Origin: UMGS1781 sp045628105
GTDB lineage: Bacteria > Bacillota > Clostridia > TANB77 > CAG-508
Direction of reading: 5' to 3'
Assembly (NCBI GenBank): GCA_045628105.1
Contig: JAZQOX010000002.1
Coordinates: 1 to 32,389, forward strand
Length of the DNA: 32,389 bases
Part shown: one piece after another, positions 1 through 7,372 of the stretch
Position numbering within the stretch: position 1 is the stretch's first letter
Layout: each line of letters opens with the position of its first letter
Position numbers and translations under genes: made by a program
Notes under the pieces: generated by a model
Told to the model about the DNA's origin: nothing
Seen by the model: only the letters and a program-made list of their open reading frames with translations
Database searches by the model: none

Positions 1-1
1 A

Positions 2-2098
2 GTATTAAATTATATAAAATCAGGTTTTTTAGATATAGAAAAAAATGATATTTATTTGATAGAAAATTATTGTAAAAAACATGGTATAAATAGAAGTAAA
101 TGGATTAAACCATGGAACGAGCTAGAAGAAATAAGAAAAAAAATAATAGATCCACTTATGAATTTAAAAAAACTACTAGAAGAAGAAAAAAATACCGAAA
201 ATTACACAAAACAATTATATAACTTTATAATTCAAAACAATATTCAAGAAAAAATAAATGTAAAAATTCAAGAACTAAATAAGATTAATGAAATTCAGAT
301 TGCAGAAGAATATAAAGCAAGTATGGATATACTTGTAAACGTACTAGATGAAATCGTTGAATTTTTTGGACATGATAAAATTACACTAGATACATATAAA
401 GAAATATTAAAAATAGGCTTAAGAAATAAGGAACTTGGTAAAATCCCACAATATATAGATCAAGTAATAATAGGGGACATTGATAGAACAAGAAGCCACA
501 AAGTCAAAGCGGTATTTATTATAGGAGTTAATGATGGAAATTTTCCTAGTGTAAATAAAAATGAGGGATTCTTAAATGATAATGATAGAGAGATTTTAAA
601 AGCAAATAATCTAGAAATTGCAAAAGGAACACTCGATAACTTATATGAAGACCAATTTAATATTTATAAAGCATTAACAACAGCAGAAGAAAAATTATTT
701 ATTTCATATACTTCATCAAACAAAGAGGGAGCAAGCTTAAGACCTTCAGTAATAATTTCAAAATTAAAGAGAATTTTCCCAGAACTTAAGGAAGAAAGTG
801 ATATTATTGAAAAAAAATCGATTATTACAAACCAAGGGGCGACATTTGAAGAACTCTTAAAAAATATTAGAAAAATAAAAAATGGCGAACCAATAGATGA
901 TATTTGGATTGATGTTTACAATTGGTATAGAAATAATGAAGAGTGGAGTGAAAAGCTAAAGACGAGTTTAAAAGGTTTGAATTATTCAAATAAGGCAGAA
1001 AAAATAAGTAATGAAAATATAAAAGCATTGTATGGAGAAAACTTGAGAACAAGTATTTCAAGATTAGAGCAATTCCAAAAATGCCCATTTTCATTTCATC
1101 TTAAATATGGATTAAAATTAAATGAGGAAGAAGAATATAAAATAAATTCGCTTGATACAGGTTCATTTATGCATGAAGTAGTTGATACTTTTTTTGAAAA
1201 AGTAAAAGATATTAAATCAATTGATGAAAATGAAATTGAAAAAATTGTTGAAGAAATAATAAATGAAAAATTAAAACTAAATAAAAATTATATTTTTACA
1301 AGCTCACCCAAATTTATTGTACTAACAAACAGACTTAAGAAAACAATTAAAGAGTCAATAAAATATATTGTTTATCAGATGAAATGTAGTGATTTTGAAA
1401 TTGCGGGACATGAATTAGAATTCTCAAAAAAAATAGACAATGTAGAATTAGTGGGTAAAATAGACAGAGTAGATATTGCAAAAAATGATGAAGGAGAGTA
1501 TATTAGAATTATTGATTACAAATCATCAGAAAAAAATATAAACTTAAACCAGATGATGGCAGGAACTCAAATTCAGCTTATGACATACATAGATGCTTTA
1601 TCAGAAGAAAAAAATAAACAGCCAGCAGGAATGTTATATTTTAATTTGATAGAACCGATAGTGCAAGAAAGTAAAAATTTAACAGATGAGGAAATTGAAG
1701 AGAAAATAAGAAAAAGCTTTAAAATGAATGGACTAATTTTAGCCGATTTAAAAGTAATAAAAATGATGGATAAAACATTAGAAAAAGGTAGTTCAAATCT
1801 TATACCAGCATATTTGGATAAGGATGGAAATATTAGTACTTCACGATCAAATGTTGTTACAAAAGAACAATTTACAGGATTGCAGAAAACAATTCGAAAA
1901 ATAATTAAACAAATTTCAAAAGAGATTTTAAATGGTAAAATAGATATTAAACCAATATATGATAAACAAACAAAAACAGCATCTTGCAAATACTGTGCGT
2001 ATAAAACTATTTGTGCATTTAATTCAAAAGAAAACAAATATGAATATTTGCAAAATAAGACTAAGGAACAAATTTTAGAAGAAATAAAAGACAATTAA
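2..2098 (+). CDS. addB: ATP-dependent helicase/nuclease subunit B, 3' part (AddB)
   Basis: AddB is the helicase-like and nuclease subunit of the AddAB complex, which resects double-strand breaks for RecA. The frame is open to the left edge, so only the C-terminal 698 residues are present; the family is usually about 1,150 residues. The TTG at 56 is internal, because upstream codons already read as AddB-like sequence. The RecB-type nuclease domain shows GKIDRVD and the catalytic IIDYKSS motif near 1450-1530. The four iron-sulfur cysteines of the family are visible: one in EQFQKCPFSF (codon at 1082) and three in the C-terminal CKYCAYKTIC (codons at 1985, 1994 and 2012). addA is not in the window. 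coaD follows after a 21-base gap. Assignment is secure. Confidence 0.95.
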   Translation, partial: VLNYIKSGFLDIEKNDIYLIENYCKKHGINRSKWIKPWNELEEIRKKIIDPLMNLKKLLEEEKNTENYTKQLYNFIIQNNIQEKINVKIQELNKINEIQIAEEYKASMDILVNVLDEIVEFFGHDKITLDTYKEILKIGLRNKELGKIPQYIDQVIIGDIDRTRSHKVKAVFIIGVNDGNFPSVNKNEGFLNDNDREILKANNLEIAKGTLDNLYEDQFNIYKALTTAEEKLFISYTSSNKEGASLRPSVIISKLKRIFPELKEESDIIEKKSIITNQGATFEELLKNIRKIKNGEPIDDIWIDVYNWYRNNEEWSEKLKTSLKGLNYSNKAEKISNENIKALYGENLRTSISRLEQFQKCPFSFHLKYGLKLNEEEEYKINSLDTGSFMHEVVDTFFEKVKDIKSIDENEIEKIVEEIINEKLKLNKNYIFTSSPKFIVLTNRLKKTIKESIKYIVYQMKCSDFEIAGHELEFSKKIDNVELVGKIDRVDIAKNDEGEYIRIIDYKSSEKNINLNQMMAGTQIQLMTYIDALSEEKNKQPAGMLYFNLIEPIVQESKNLTDEEIEEKIRKSFKMNGLILADLKVIKMMDKTLEKGSSNLIPAYLDKDGNISTSRSNVVTKEQFTGLQKTIRKIIKQISKEILNGKIDIKPIYDKQTKTASCKYCAYKTICAFNSKENKYEYLQNKTKEQILEEIKDN

Positions 2099-2119
2099 AA
2101 TGTTGAAGGAGGAAAAAAC

Positions 2120-2590
2120 ATGGAAACAATAGGATTTTATGCAGGGTCATTTGATCCTTTTACAAATGGACACTTAAAAATTGTAACAAAAGCAGCTGAA
2201 ACATTTAGCAAAGTAATTATTGGAATTGCGTATAATTCGGACAAAACAACAAGAATTAATAAAGAGGATATGAAAAAAGCAATTGAAAAAACAATTGAAG
2301 AACTAAATTTAACAAACGTAGAGGTAACACTTTACTCAGGACTTACAGCTGATGAAGCGAAAAAATACAATGCCAATATATTAATAAGAGGATTAAGAAA
2401 TGGTACAGATTATCAATATGAAGAAAACATTGCAGAGGTAAATGAAAGAATAGCAGGATTAGATACATGTTATTTTAGAGCCGGAGAACTTGGATATCTT
2501 TCATCAAGTCTAGTAATGGAATTATGGAATAATAATGCAGATATAAGCGAATTTGTACCCAAAGCAGTACTTGAAACACTAAAAAAGTGA
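2120..2590 (+). CDS. coaD: Phosphopantetheine adenylyltransferase
   Basis: CoaD transfers AMP from ATP to 4'-phosphopantetheine, the penultimate step of coenzyme A synthesis. The 156-residue length is normal. The nucleotidyltransferase motif with TNGH (His18) follows GSFDPF, the RGLRNGTDYQYE segment is typical, and the C-terminal SSSLVMEL matches the ATP-binding ISSSxxR/K region in slightly altered form. The start is fixed by a strong AGGAGG site eight bases before ATG. coaE follows nine bases after the stop, so the last two coenzyme A steps are encoded together. The segment between NERIAG and SSS (DTCYFRAGELGY) differs from the usual wording, but the fold motifs are intact. Confidence 0.96.
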   Translation: METIGFYAGSFDPFTNGHLKIVTKAAETFSKVIIGIAYNSDKTTRINKEDMKKAIEKTIEELNLTNVEVTLYSGLTADEAKKYNANILIRGLRNGTDYQYEENIAEVNERIAGLDTCYFRAGELGYLSSSLVMELWNNNADISEFVPKAVLETLKK

Positions 2591-2599
2591 GATGATAAT

Positions 2600-3178
2600 A
2601 TGGTAATTGGAATAACCGGAAATTCCGGCACAGGTAAAACAGAAATATCAAAGCTTTTAGCAAAGAAAATAGAAGCGGAAATAATAAATGCAGATGAAGT
2701 AGCAAAAGAAATGTCAAAAAAAGGTCAAGAGTATTACACCGAAGTTATTAAAATATTTGGAGAAGATTTTGTAGAAGAAAACGGATTAAATAGAAAAAGA
2801 ATTGCAGAAATAATATACAAAAATTCAGAACAAAGAGAAGCTTTAAATAAATTAACATTTACATATGTAGTCGACGAAATAGAAAAAAGAGTAAAAAATG
2901 CAAAAAGCAAAAACATAATAATAGATGCTCCGCTATTATTTGAAAGCAATTTAGATAAAATATGTAAAATTACAATTGCAGTACTAGCAAATGAAGAAAC
3001 CAAATTAAAAAGAATAAGTACAAGAGATAAAATAGATGAAACAATTGCGCAAGCAAGAATAAACATTCAAAAAAACGATGAATTCTATATAGAAAAAGCA
3101 GATTATATAATAAAAAATAACGGACAAATAGATGAAATTAATTTGGAGGAAATATGTACCAAAATTGGGAAGAATTAG
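2600..3178 (+). CDS. coaE: Dephospho-CoA kinase
   Basis: CoaE phosphorylates the ribose 3'-OH of dephospho-CoA to finish coenzyme A synthesis. The 192-residue protein begins with a P-loop, GNSGTGKT (residues 7-14). It has the INADEVA segment in place of the usual DAD motif, the DAPLLFE motif, and a LID-type TRD segment followed by a conserved IxxQ-like stretch (ARINIQKND). The upstream ribosome binding site is weak (GTGAG around 2587), consistent with translational coupling to coaD. The last 25 bases overlap the start of the downstream uracil-DNA glycosylase gene, so the three genes are probably one transcript. Confidence 0.94.
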   Translation: MVIGITGNSGTGKTEISKLLAKKIEAEIINADEVAKEMSKKGQEYYTEVIKIFGEDFVEENGLNRKRIAEIIYKNSEQREALNKLTFTYVVDEIEKRVKNAKSKNIIIDAPLLFESNLDKICKITIAVLANEETKLKRISTRDKIDETIAQARINIQKNDEFYIEKADYIIKNNGQIDEINLEEICTKIGKN

Positions 3179-3702
3179 AAGAAGCATGCAAAAATTGTAA
3201 AAAATGTAAATTATGTTCTGGAAGAAATAATGTAGTAATAGGAACTGGCAACAAAAATGCAAGAATAATGTTTATAGGAGAAGGACCAGGAGCAGATGAG
3301 GATGCACAAGGTATACCATTTGTAGGAAAAGCAGGAAAGCTTATGGATAAGGCTTTACAAGGATTAGGAGTAAAAAGAGAAGAAATATACATAGCAAATG
3401 TTGTAAAATGCAGACCACCACAAAATAGAAATCCAGAAAAAGAAGAAGCAGAAAGTTGCAAAGAATATTTAGAAACACAAATCAATCTAGTAAAACCAGA
3501 AATAATAGTACTATTAGGCGGTATAGCACTAAAAAACATGCTAGGCGAAGAATATGGAATAACATCATGTAGAGGGAAATGGTATGAAAAAGACGGAAGA
3601 AAAATACTACCAACATTCCACCCAGCAGCACTTCTAAGAGACGAACAAAAAAAAATATACTTCTGGAAAGACTTAAAAGAAGTTTTTACACAAAAAAACT
3701 AA
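3154..3702 (+). CDS. Family 4 uracil-DNA glycosylase, iron-sulfur type
   Basis: This enzyme removes uracil from DNA to start base excision repair. The 182-residue protein shows the family 4 motif GEGPGADEDAQGIPFVGKAG, the GGIALKNML segment and the catalytic-site motif TFHPAALLR near the C-terminus. Cysteines that could ligate a 4Fe-4S cluster are seen in CKNCKKCKLC (about residues 11-20), VKCRPP and ESCKEYL. The gene starts inside coaE with a GGAGG site at 3145-3149 just upstream. The position after coaE suggests co-transcription rather than a shared pathway. It could also be annotated as a SPO1 polymerase-like domain protein, but the motifs favour an active glycosylase. Confidence 0.93.
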   Translation: MYQNWEELEEACKNCKKCKLCSGRNNVVIGTGNKNARIMFIGEGPGADEDAQGIPFVGKAGKLMDKALQGLGVKREEIYIANVVKCRPPQNRNPEKEEAESCKEYLETQINLVKPEIIVLLGGIALKNMLGEEYGITSCRGKWYEKDGRKILPTFHPAALLRDEQKKIYFWKDLKEVFTQKN

Positions 3703-3703
3703 C

Positions 3704-3763
3704 CAAACAAGGGGACGGTCTGGATGTGGCAATTTTCCGCACTCCAGTCCGTCCCCTTGTTTG
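3704..3763. repeat. Long intergenic inverted repeat with GGGGACGG arms
   Basis: A 15-base perfect stem (3704-3718 with 3749-3763, core CAAACAAGGGGACGG) continues after one mismatch into further pairing and closes on a loop centred near 3733. It lies between the convergent ends of the glycosylase gene and htrA. It is far more GC-rich than its surroundings and lacks an immediate long T run. It may act as a bidirectional transcription barrier, but it also shares the GGGAC/GTCCC theme with other intergenic hairpins in the window. Confidence 0.85.
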
Positions 3764-3776
3764 TCTTATTCAGTTT

Positions 3777-4958
3777 TTAATTTTCCCCAAGAGTTACCGT
3801 TACAGTTTGTAATTGATTTTCTCTATAAAATGAAATTTCAACGTTATCTCCAATTTTTTTAGAATTTTTTATTTCGTTAAATTCTTCCATTGTAGCAACA
3901 TTTTTATTATCAAATTTAACAATAATATCTCCCTGTTGTAACCCTGCTTTTTGAGCAGGACTTCCTAAGATTATACTATCTATATAAATTCCGACCTTTA
4001 AGCCATTTTGAACAGCAGCTTTTTCATCAACATTTATTCCAGAAATTCCAACCAATGGCCTTATTATTTTTCCATTTTTAATTAATTCTTCATATATTTT
4101 AATAGTATCATTTATTGGAATTGCAAAACTTACACCTTCAATGCCAGTTCCTGCAAGCTTTAACGTTGTTATTCCAATAACTTGACCTTGACTATTTACT
4201 AATGCACCACCACTATTACCAGAATTTATTGCGCAATCTGCCTGTATTACTTTATACATTACTCCATCAAGAGACATTTTTCTATTTAAGGCACTTACAA
4301 TTCCAGCGGTAACTGAATGCTCCAATCCATAGGGATTTCCAATGGCTAAAACAAATTCACCAACAAGGGTAGAGTTAGAGTCACCAAGATCAGCAGGGGT
4401 TAAACCAGATCGATTAATTTTTAAAACTGCTAAATCTGTTTGGCTATCAGAACCAACAATTTTTGCTGGATATTTAGTATCATCACCATAAATAGAAACT
4501 GTAACTGCAGTGGCATCAGAAACAGTATAAAATGATGAGGCATCAGATGAACTTATAACATGATTGTTAGTAAGAATATAACCATCAGAAGAGAGTATTA
4601 CTCCAGAACCTGAACCATAGGCAACTTGAGTTCTACCCATATATGAAACTTCATATTCTACAGATATGCTAACCATAGAAGGCAAAGCTTTATTTGCTGC
4701 AAAAACTGCAGTATCAGAATAGTTATTTAAAGAAACTTGAGCTAAATTTAAATTTTCGTATTTAGAATTACTGTTTGAAAAGTTTTTAACAGCCGTTGTT
4801 TGTTGAGTAGATTTATTAATTCCAGTATATATTCCAAGAGCACATGAACCACCGATAACAGCAGAAATAAAAGATGTTAAAATTGTTGTACTGAAACTAT
4901 TATGGCGATTTCTTTTTGTATAATTGAATTTTTGAGCAAAATCATCATTATTTTCCAT
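3777..4958 (-). CDS. HtrA/DegP-type membrane serine protease with PDZ domain
   Basis: This S1C serine protease degrades or refolds damaged proteins at the outer face of the membrane. The 393 residues comprise a cytoplasmic N-terminus, one membrane segment (about 23-46), a Ser/Asn-rich linker, a trypsin-like domain with catalytic His133 (TNNHV), Asp175 (SQTDLAVLK) and Ser249 (NSGNSGGAL), and a C-terminal PDZ domain (about 300-390). All three catalytic residues are present. The ATG is preceded by a GGAGG site at 4966-4970 and a promoter at 4982-5011. The gene is monocistronic and converges on the glycosylase gene. The paralogue (htrA, htrB or yyxA type) cannot be told apart, so no symbol is given. 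Confidence 0.95.
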   Translation of the reverse strand: MENNDDFAQKFNYTKRNRHNSFSTTILTSFISAVIGGSCALGIYTGINKSTQQTTAVKNFSNSNSKYENLNLAQVSLNNYSDTAVFAANKALPSMVSISVEYEVSYMGRTQVAYGSGSGVILSSDGYILTNNHVISSSDASSFYTVSDATAVTVSIYGDDTKYPAKIVGSDSQTDLAVLKINRSGLTPADLGDSNSTLVGEFVLAIGNPYGLEHSVTAGIVSALNRKMSLDGVMYKVIQADCAINSGNSGGALVNSQGQVIGITTLKLAGTGIEGVSFAIPINDTIKIYEELIKNGKIIRPLVGISGINVDEKAAVQNGLKVGIYIDSIILGSPAQKAGLQQGDIIVKFDNKNVATMEEFNEIKNSKKIGDNVEISFYRENQLQTVTVTLGEN

Positions 4959-4981
4959 ATAGAGTTACCTCCAATTACTAT

Positions 4982-5011
4982 ATTATATACCTAATTTATT
5001 TTATAATACAA
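4982..5011 (-). promoter_or_regulatory. Predicted σA promoter of the HtrA-type protease
   Basis: On the - strand TTGTAT (5006-5011) and TATAAT (4982-4987) are separated by 18 bases. The -10 box is about 24 bases from the start codon, which gives a short leader with a good GGAGG site. Confidence 0.6.
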
Positions 5012-5030
5012 GCAAAATTATTAAAATAAA

Positions 5031-5058
5031 AATAAAAAGAGCCAGAAGTACTGACTCT
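5031..5058 (-). terminator. Terminator of the 70-residue orphan gene
   Basis: On the - strand an 8-base stem (5051-5058 with 5038-5045, one G-T pair) closes on a five-base loop and runs into a T-rich tract below 5038. It begins nine bases after the stop codon at 5067. Confidence 0.75.
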
Positions 5059-5066
5059 TTTGGGTC

Positions 5067-5279
5067 TTACTTATAAAAGTTATAGACACCATCGGTGTGG
5101 GTGAAAGTAGCTCCAGTTCTAAGACATACAATACTAGCTAAATTTTCTGTAATATCTTTTTCAGGAACAGCAACAATAAGGCTACCTTTGTTGCACTTTG
5201 CTTTCATTAGAGAAACTTGAATCTTGGCAGATGCAAGCATTAAAGGTTGACGCGGTTTTCTAACATTCAATTTACTCAT
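5067..5279 (-). CDS. Hypothetical 70-residue protein
   Basis: I do not recognise this family. The protein has a basic N-terminus (SKLNVRKPRQP), then a mixed segment containing SLIVAVPEKDITENLASIV and a C-terminal THTDGVYNFYK. It has two cysteines, no clear membrane segment and no signal peptide. The start is taken as the ATG at 5279, not the GTG at 5285: the ribosome site AGGAGTGA overlaps that GTG and sits correctly for the ATG. Its own promoter (5312-5340) and terminator (5031-5058) make it a convincing single-gene unit, divergent from the prepilin-like gene. The alternating hydrophobic stretches suggest a small α/β fold, but no function can be assigned. Confidence 0.75.
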   Translation of the reverse strand: MSKLNVRKPRQPLMLASAKIQVSLMKAKCNKGSLIVAVPEKDITENLASIVCLRTGATFTHTDGVYNFYK

Positions 5280-5311
5280 ATTCACTCCTGATTATAAAAA
5301 ATAATAAATAA

Positions 5312-5340
5312 ATTATAACATAATTTACATAAAAAAGCAA
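5312..5340 (-). promoter_or_regulatory. Predicted σA promoter of the 70-residue orphan
   Basis: On the - strand TTGCTT (5335-5340), a 17-base spacer and TATAAT (5312-5317) with an upstream TG (extended -10) precede the gene. It is divergent from the promoter at 5362-5390, with 21 bases between the two -35 boxes. Confidence 0.7.
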
Positions 5341-5361
5341 AACAAATTTTTCAAATCAGTC

Positions 5362-5390
5362 TTGAAAAAAAACACAGATACATATATAAT
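5362..5390 (+). promoter_or_regulatory. Predicted σA promoter of the prepilin-like gene
   Basis: TTGAAA (5362-5367), a 17-base spacer and TATAAT (5385-5390) form a near-consensus promoter 33 bases before the ATG at 5424. It probably also drives rnhB. It closely resembles the promoter at 13314-13342. Confidence 0.75.
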
Positions 5391-5423
5391 ATAATAAATT
5401 TATTTTGGAGGAATGAGATTTTA

Positions 5424-5871
5424 ATGAATAAAAATAGCGGAGTAGCAATAATAACACTAGTAATCATTTTGGTTATAATAGGTTTTTTTACTACAATAGG
5501 TATAAAATATACAAAAGAATATTTTGATAAGCAAAAAGATGAAGATATTAAAGCATTAATGTTCTCAATTCAAAGAGTAATTACAAATATAAAAAACAGA
5601 CATACAATTGATGAAGAAAATCCACTTATCGGTATTGAATTGAACATAGAAAACAATGAAACAGAATACATTTTAACAGATAAATTAAAGGAGCAACTCT
5701 TAACATTAGAAGACCCTGTTTTGTATATAGTAACACGGTGAAGAACTTGAAAACAACGGTATAAAAGATATAAAAATAGATAATAAAGAATTCTATGTTA
5801 TAGATTATAATTCTGAAGAAGTTATATATTCACAAGGAATCAAAGGAATTTATAAGCTATCAGAAATGTAA
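5424..5871 (+). pseudogene. Prepilin-like membrane protein, frameshifted
   Basis: The first 105 codons encode a short polar N-terminus and a hydrophobic helix (GVAIITLVIILVIIGFF) followed by a charged region, the shape of type IV pilin-like or pseudopilin proteins. The frame ends at TGA 5739-5741. One base later in phase an open frame continues (EELENNGIKDIKIDNKEF onward) to a stop at 5869-5871. Removing one base near 5736 would read VTGEEL and join both parts into a protein of about 148 residues. Either the gene carries a one-base insertion or the assembly has an error. The GGAGG site is at 5407-5411. rnhB starts 13 bases after the second frame ends. The pilin assignment rests only on the N-terminal helix. 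Confidence 0.65.
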
Positions 5872-5884
5872 AATGGAGAAATAA

Positions 5885-6514
5885 ATGAAAGACAAAGAAA
5901 TAGAAAGATTAAACAAACTAAAAGAATTTGAAAATAATTTACACGAAACCGGATTAGAATTTATTGCAGGTATTGATGAAGCAGGAAGAGGACCTCTTGC
6001 AGGACCTGTTGTTGTTGGAATTGCAATAATGAAGCCGGATTCTTTTATTGAAGGGGTAAATGATTCAAAAAAAGTATCAGAGAAAAAAAGAGAATTATTA
6101 TATGAACAAATAACAAGTGAAGCAATAGACTGGGCAGTTGGAATTGTTGATCAGAAAGAAATTGATGAAATAAACATTCTAAATGCAACAAAAAAAGCAC
6201 TTACAATGGCAATAAAAAGTTTAAAAATAAAACCAGATAGAATTTTAGTTGACGCGCTAGAACATATTGATACATGTGGAATACCATACACTTCAATAAT
6301 AAAGGGGGATGCAAAAGTATATAGTATTTCAGCTGCATCAATAATTGCAAAAGTTACGAGGGATAGAATAATGAAAGAATATGATGAACTATATCCCGAG
6401 TATGGGTTTGCAGGACATAAAGGATATGGTACAGCAAAACATATAAATGCAATAAAACAATATGGCCCATGCCCATTACATAGAAAATCATTCATAAAAA
6501 ATATAATGATGTAG
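5885..6514 (+). CDS. rnhB: Ribonuclease HII
   Basis: RNase HII cleaves RNA in RNA-DNA hybrids and starts removal of misincorporated ribonucleotides. The 209-residue protein has an N-terminal helical extension, then the active-site motif GIDEAGRGPLAGPVV (Asp31, Glu32), DSKKVSEKKRE, the third catalytic Asp in LVDALE, and SIIAKVTRD. The C-terminal GPCPLHRKSF is typical. A GGAG site lies six bases before ATG. The stop codon TAG is part of a GTAG that heads a GC-rich repeat-like element (6511-6540). The catalytic motifs are complete and the length is normal, so the gene should be functional. Confidence 0.96.
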   Translation: MKDKEIERLNKLKEFENNLHETGLEFIAGIDEAGRGPLAGPVVVGIAIMKPDSFIEGVNDSKKVSEKKRELLYEQITSEAIDWAVGIVDQKEIDEINILNATKKALTMAIKSLKIKPDRILVDALEHIDTCGIPYTSIIKGDAKVYSISAASIIAKVTRDRIMKEYDELYPEYGFAGHKGYGTAKHINAIKQYGPCPLHRKSFIKNIMM

Positions 6515-6540
6515 GGGCCTGACGCCCTCGGCGACACTCA
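6511..6540 (+). repeat. GC-rich REP-like remnant overlapping the rnhB stop
   Basis: A tetranucleotide GTAG (6511-6514, containing the rnhB stop) is followed at once by a small palindrome, GGGC (6515-6518), CTGAC loop, GCCC (6524-6527), then TCGGCGACAC. The block is very GC-rich in an AT-rich context. GTAG plus hairpin is the known layout of REP sequences served by REP-associated tyrosine transposases. No such transposase is in the window, so this is a resemblance, not proof. Confidence 0.5.
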
Positions 6541-6590
6541 CAACAAATAATCTACAATAAATAATAAATTTAAAATAGGAGGTATTAATT

Positions 6591-7346
6591 ATGACAAATG
6601 GAGAAAAAATGTATCACATTGGATTAACAAAAGAAGATATTCAAGGGGCAAAAACAGCAATATTACCAGGAGACCCTGGAAGAGTTGAAAAAATAGCCGC
6701 AAAATTACAAAATCCAATAAAACTTACGGTTTCAAGAGAATATACAAGTTATTTAGGAGAACTAAACAATGAAAAAATATTAGTAATATCAACAGGTATG
6801 GGAGGAGCCTCAACAGCAATATGTGTTGAAGAATTACACTTACTTGGAGTTGAAAATTTAATTAGAGTTGGAACCTGTGGAGGAATGCAAGACGATGTAC
6901 TTGCTGGTGATATAATAATTGCACAAGGAGCAATCAGACAAGATGGAACATCAAAAGAATATGTTCCAATAGAGTTTCCAGCAGTAGCGGATATAGATTT
7001 ACTTTGCAATTTAAGAGAATCTGCTAAGGAATTGGGATATAGATATCATACAGGAATAGTGCAATGTAAAGATTCATTTTATGGACAACATAGTCCAGAA
7101 AAAATGCCAATAGCATACGAACTTTTAAATAAATGGAATGCTTGGATAAAAGCAGGTACACTTGCAAGTGAAATGGAATCATCAACTTTATATACAGTTG
7201 CATCAATATTAAGAATGAGAGCAGCAACAGTTTTACTTGTAGTATGGAATCAAGAAAGAGAAAAAAAGGGTCTAGATAACGATACAAGTTTTGATGTTGA
7301 AAAAGCAATAAATGTTGCGATAAACGCACTTAAAAATATAAAATAA
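6591..7346 (+). CDS. udp: Uridine phosphorylase
   Basis: This enzyme splits uridine with phosphate into uracil and ribose 1-phosphate in pyrimidine salvage. The 251-residue protein aligns with the Udp branch of nucleoside phosphorylases: MYHIGLTKEDIQGA, the phosphate-binding PGDPGRV (residues 26-32), STGMGGAS, RVGTCGG, PIEFPAVAD and ASEMESSTLY near residue 190. The specificity loop reads GQHSPEKMP. Its Gln matches the uracil-binding Gln of the E. coli enzyme, but the Arg two positions later in that enzyme is not conserved here, so the substrate range may differ somewhat. AGGAGG lies nine bases before ATG. The REP-like block lies between it and rnhB; pcrA follows after 26 bases. Confidence 0.9.
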   Translation: MTNGEKMYHIGLTKEDIQGAKTAILPGDPGRVEKIAAKLQNPIKLTVSREYTSYLGELNNEKILVISTGMGGASTAICVEELHLLGVENLIRVGTCGGMQDDVLAGDIIIAQGAIRQDGTSKEYVPIEFPAVADIDLLCNLRESAKELGYRYHTGIVQCKDSFYGQHSPEKMPIAYELLNKWNAWIKAGTLASEMESSTLYTVASILRMRAATVLLVVWNQEREKKGLDNDTSFDVEKAINVAINALKNIK

Positions 7347-7372
7347 CAATTGAAAATAGGAGAAGAAACAAA

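Noticed and set aside
56..58. TTG as start of the addB frame
   Set aside because: The frame is open to the window edge and the residues before it continue the AddB pattern, so the gene is cut by the window.
1573..2094. 173-codon open frame on the - strand inside addB
   Set aside because: It lies entirely antisense to a confident coding region and reads as Phe/Ile/Ser-rich shadow sequence.
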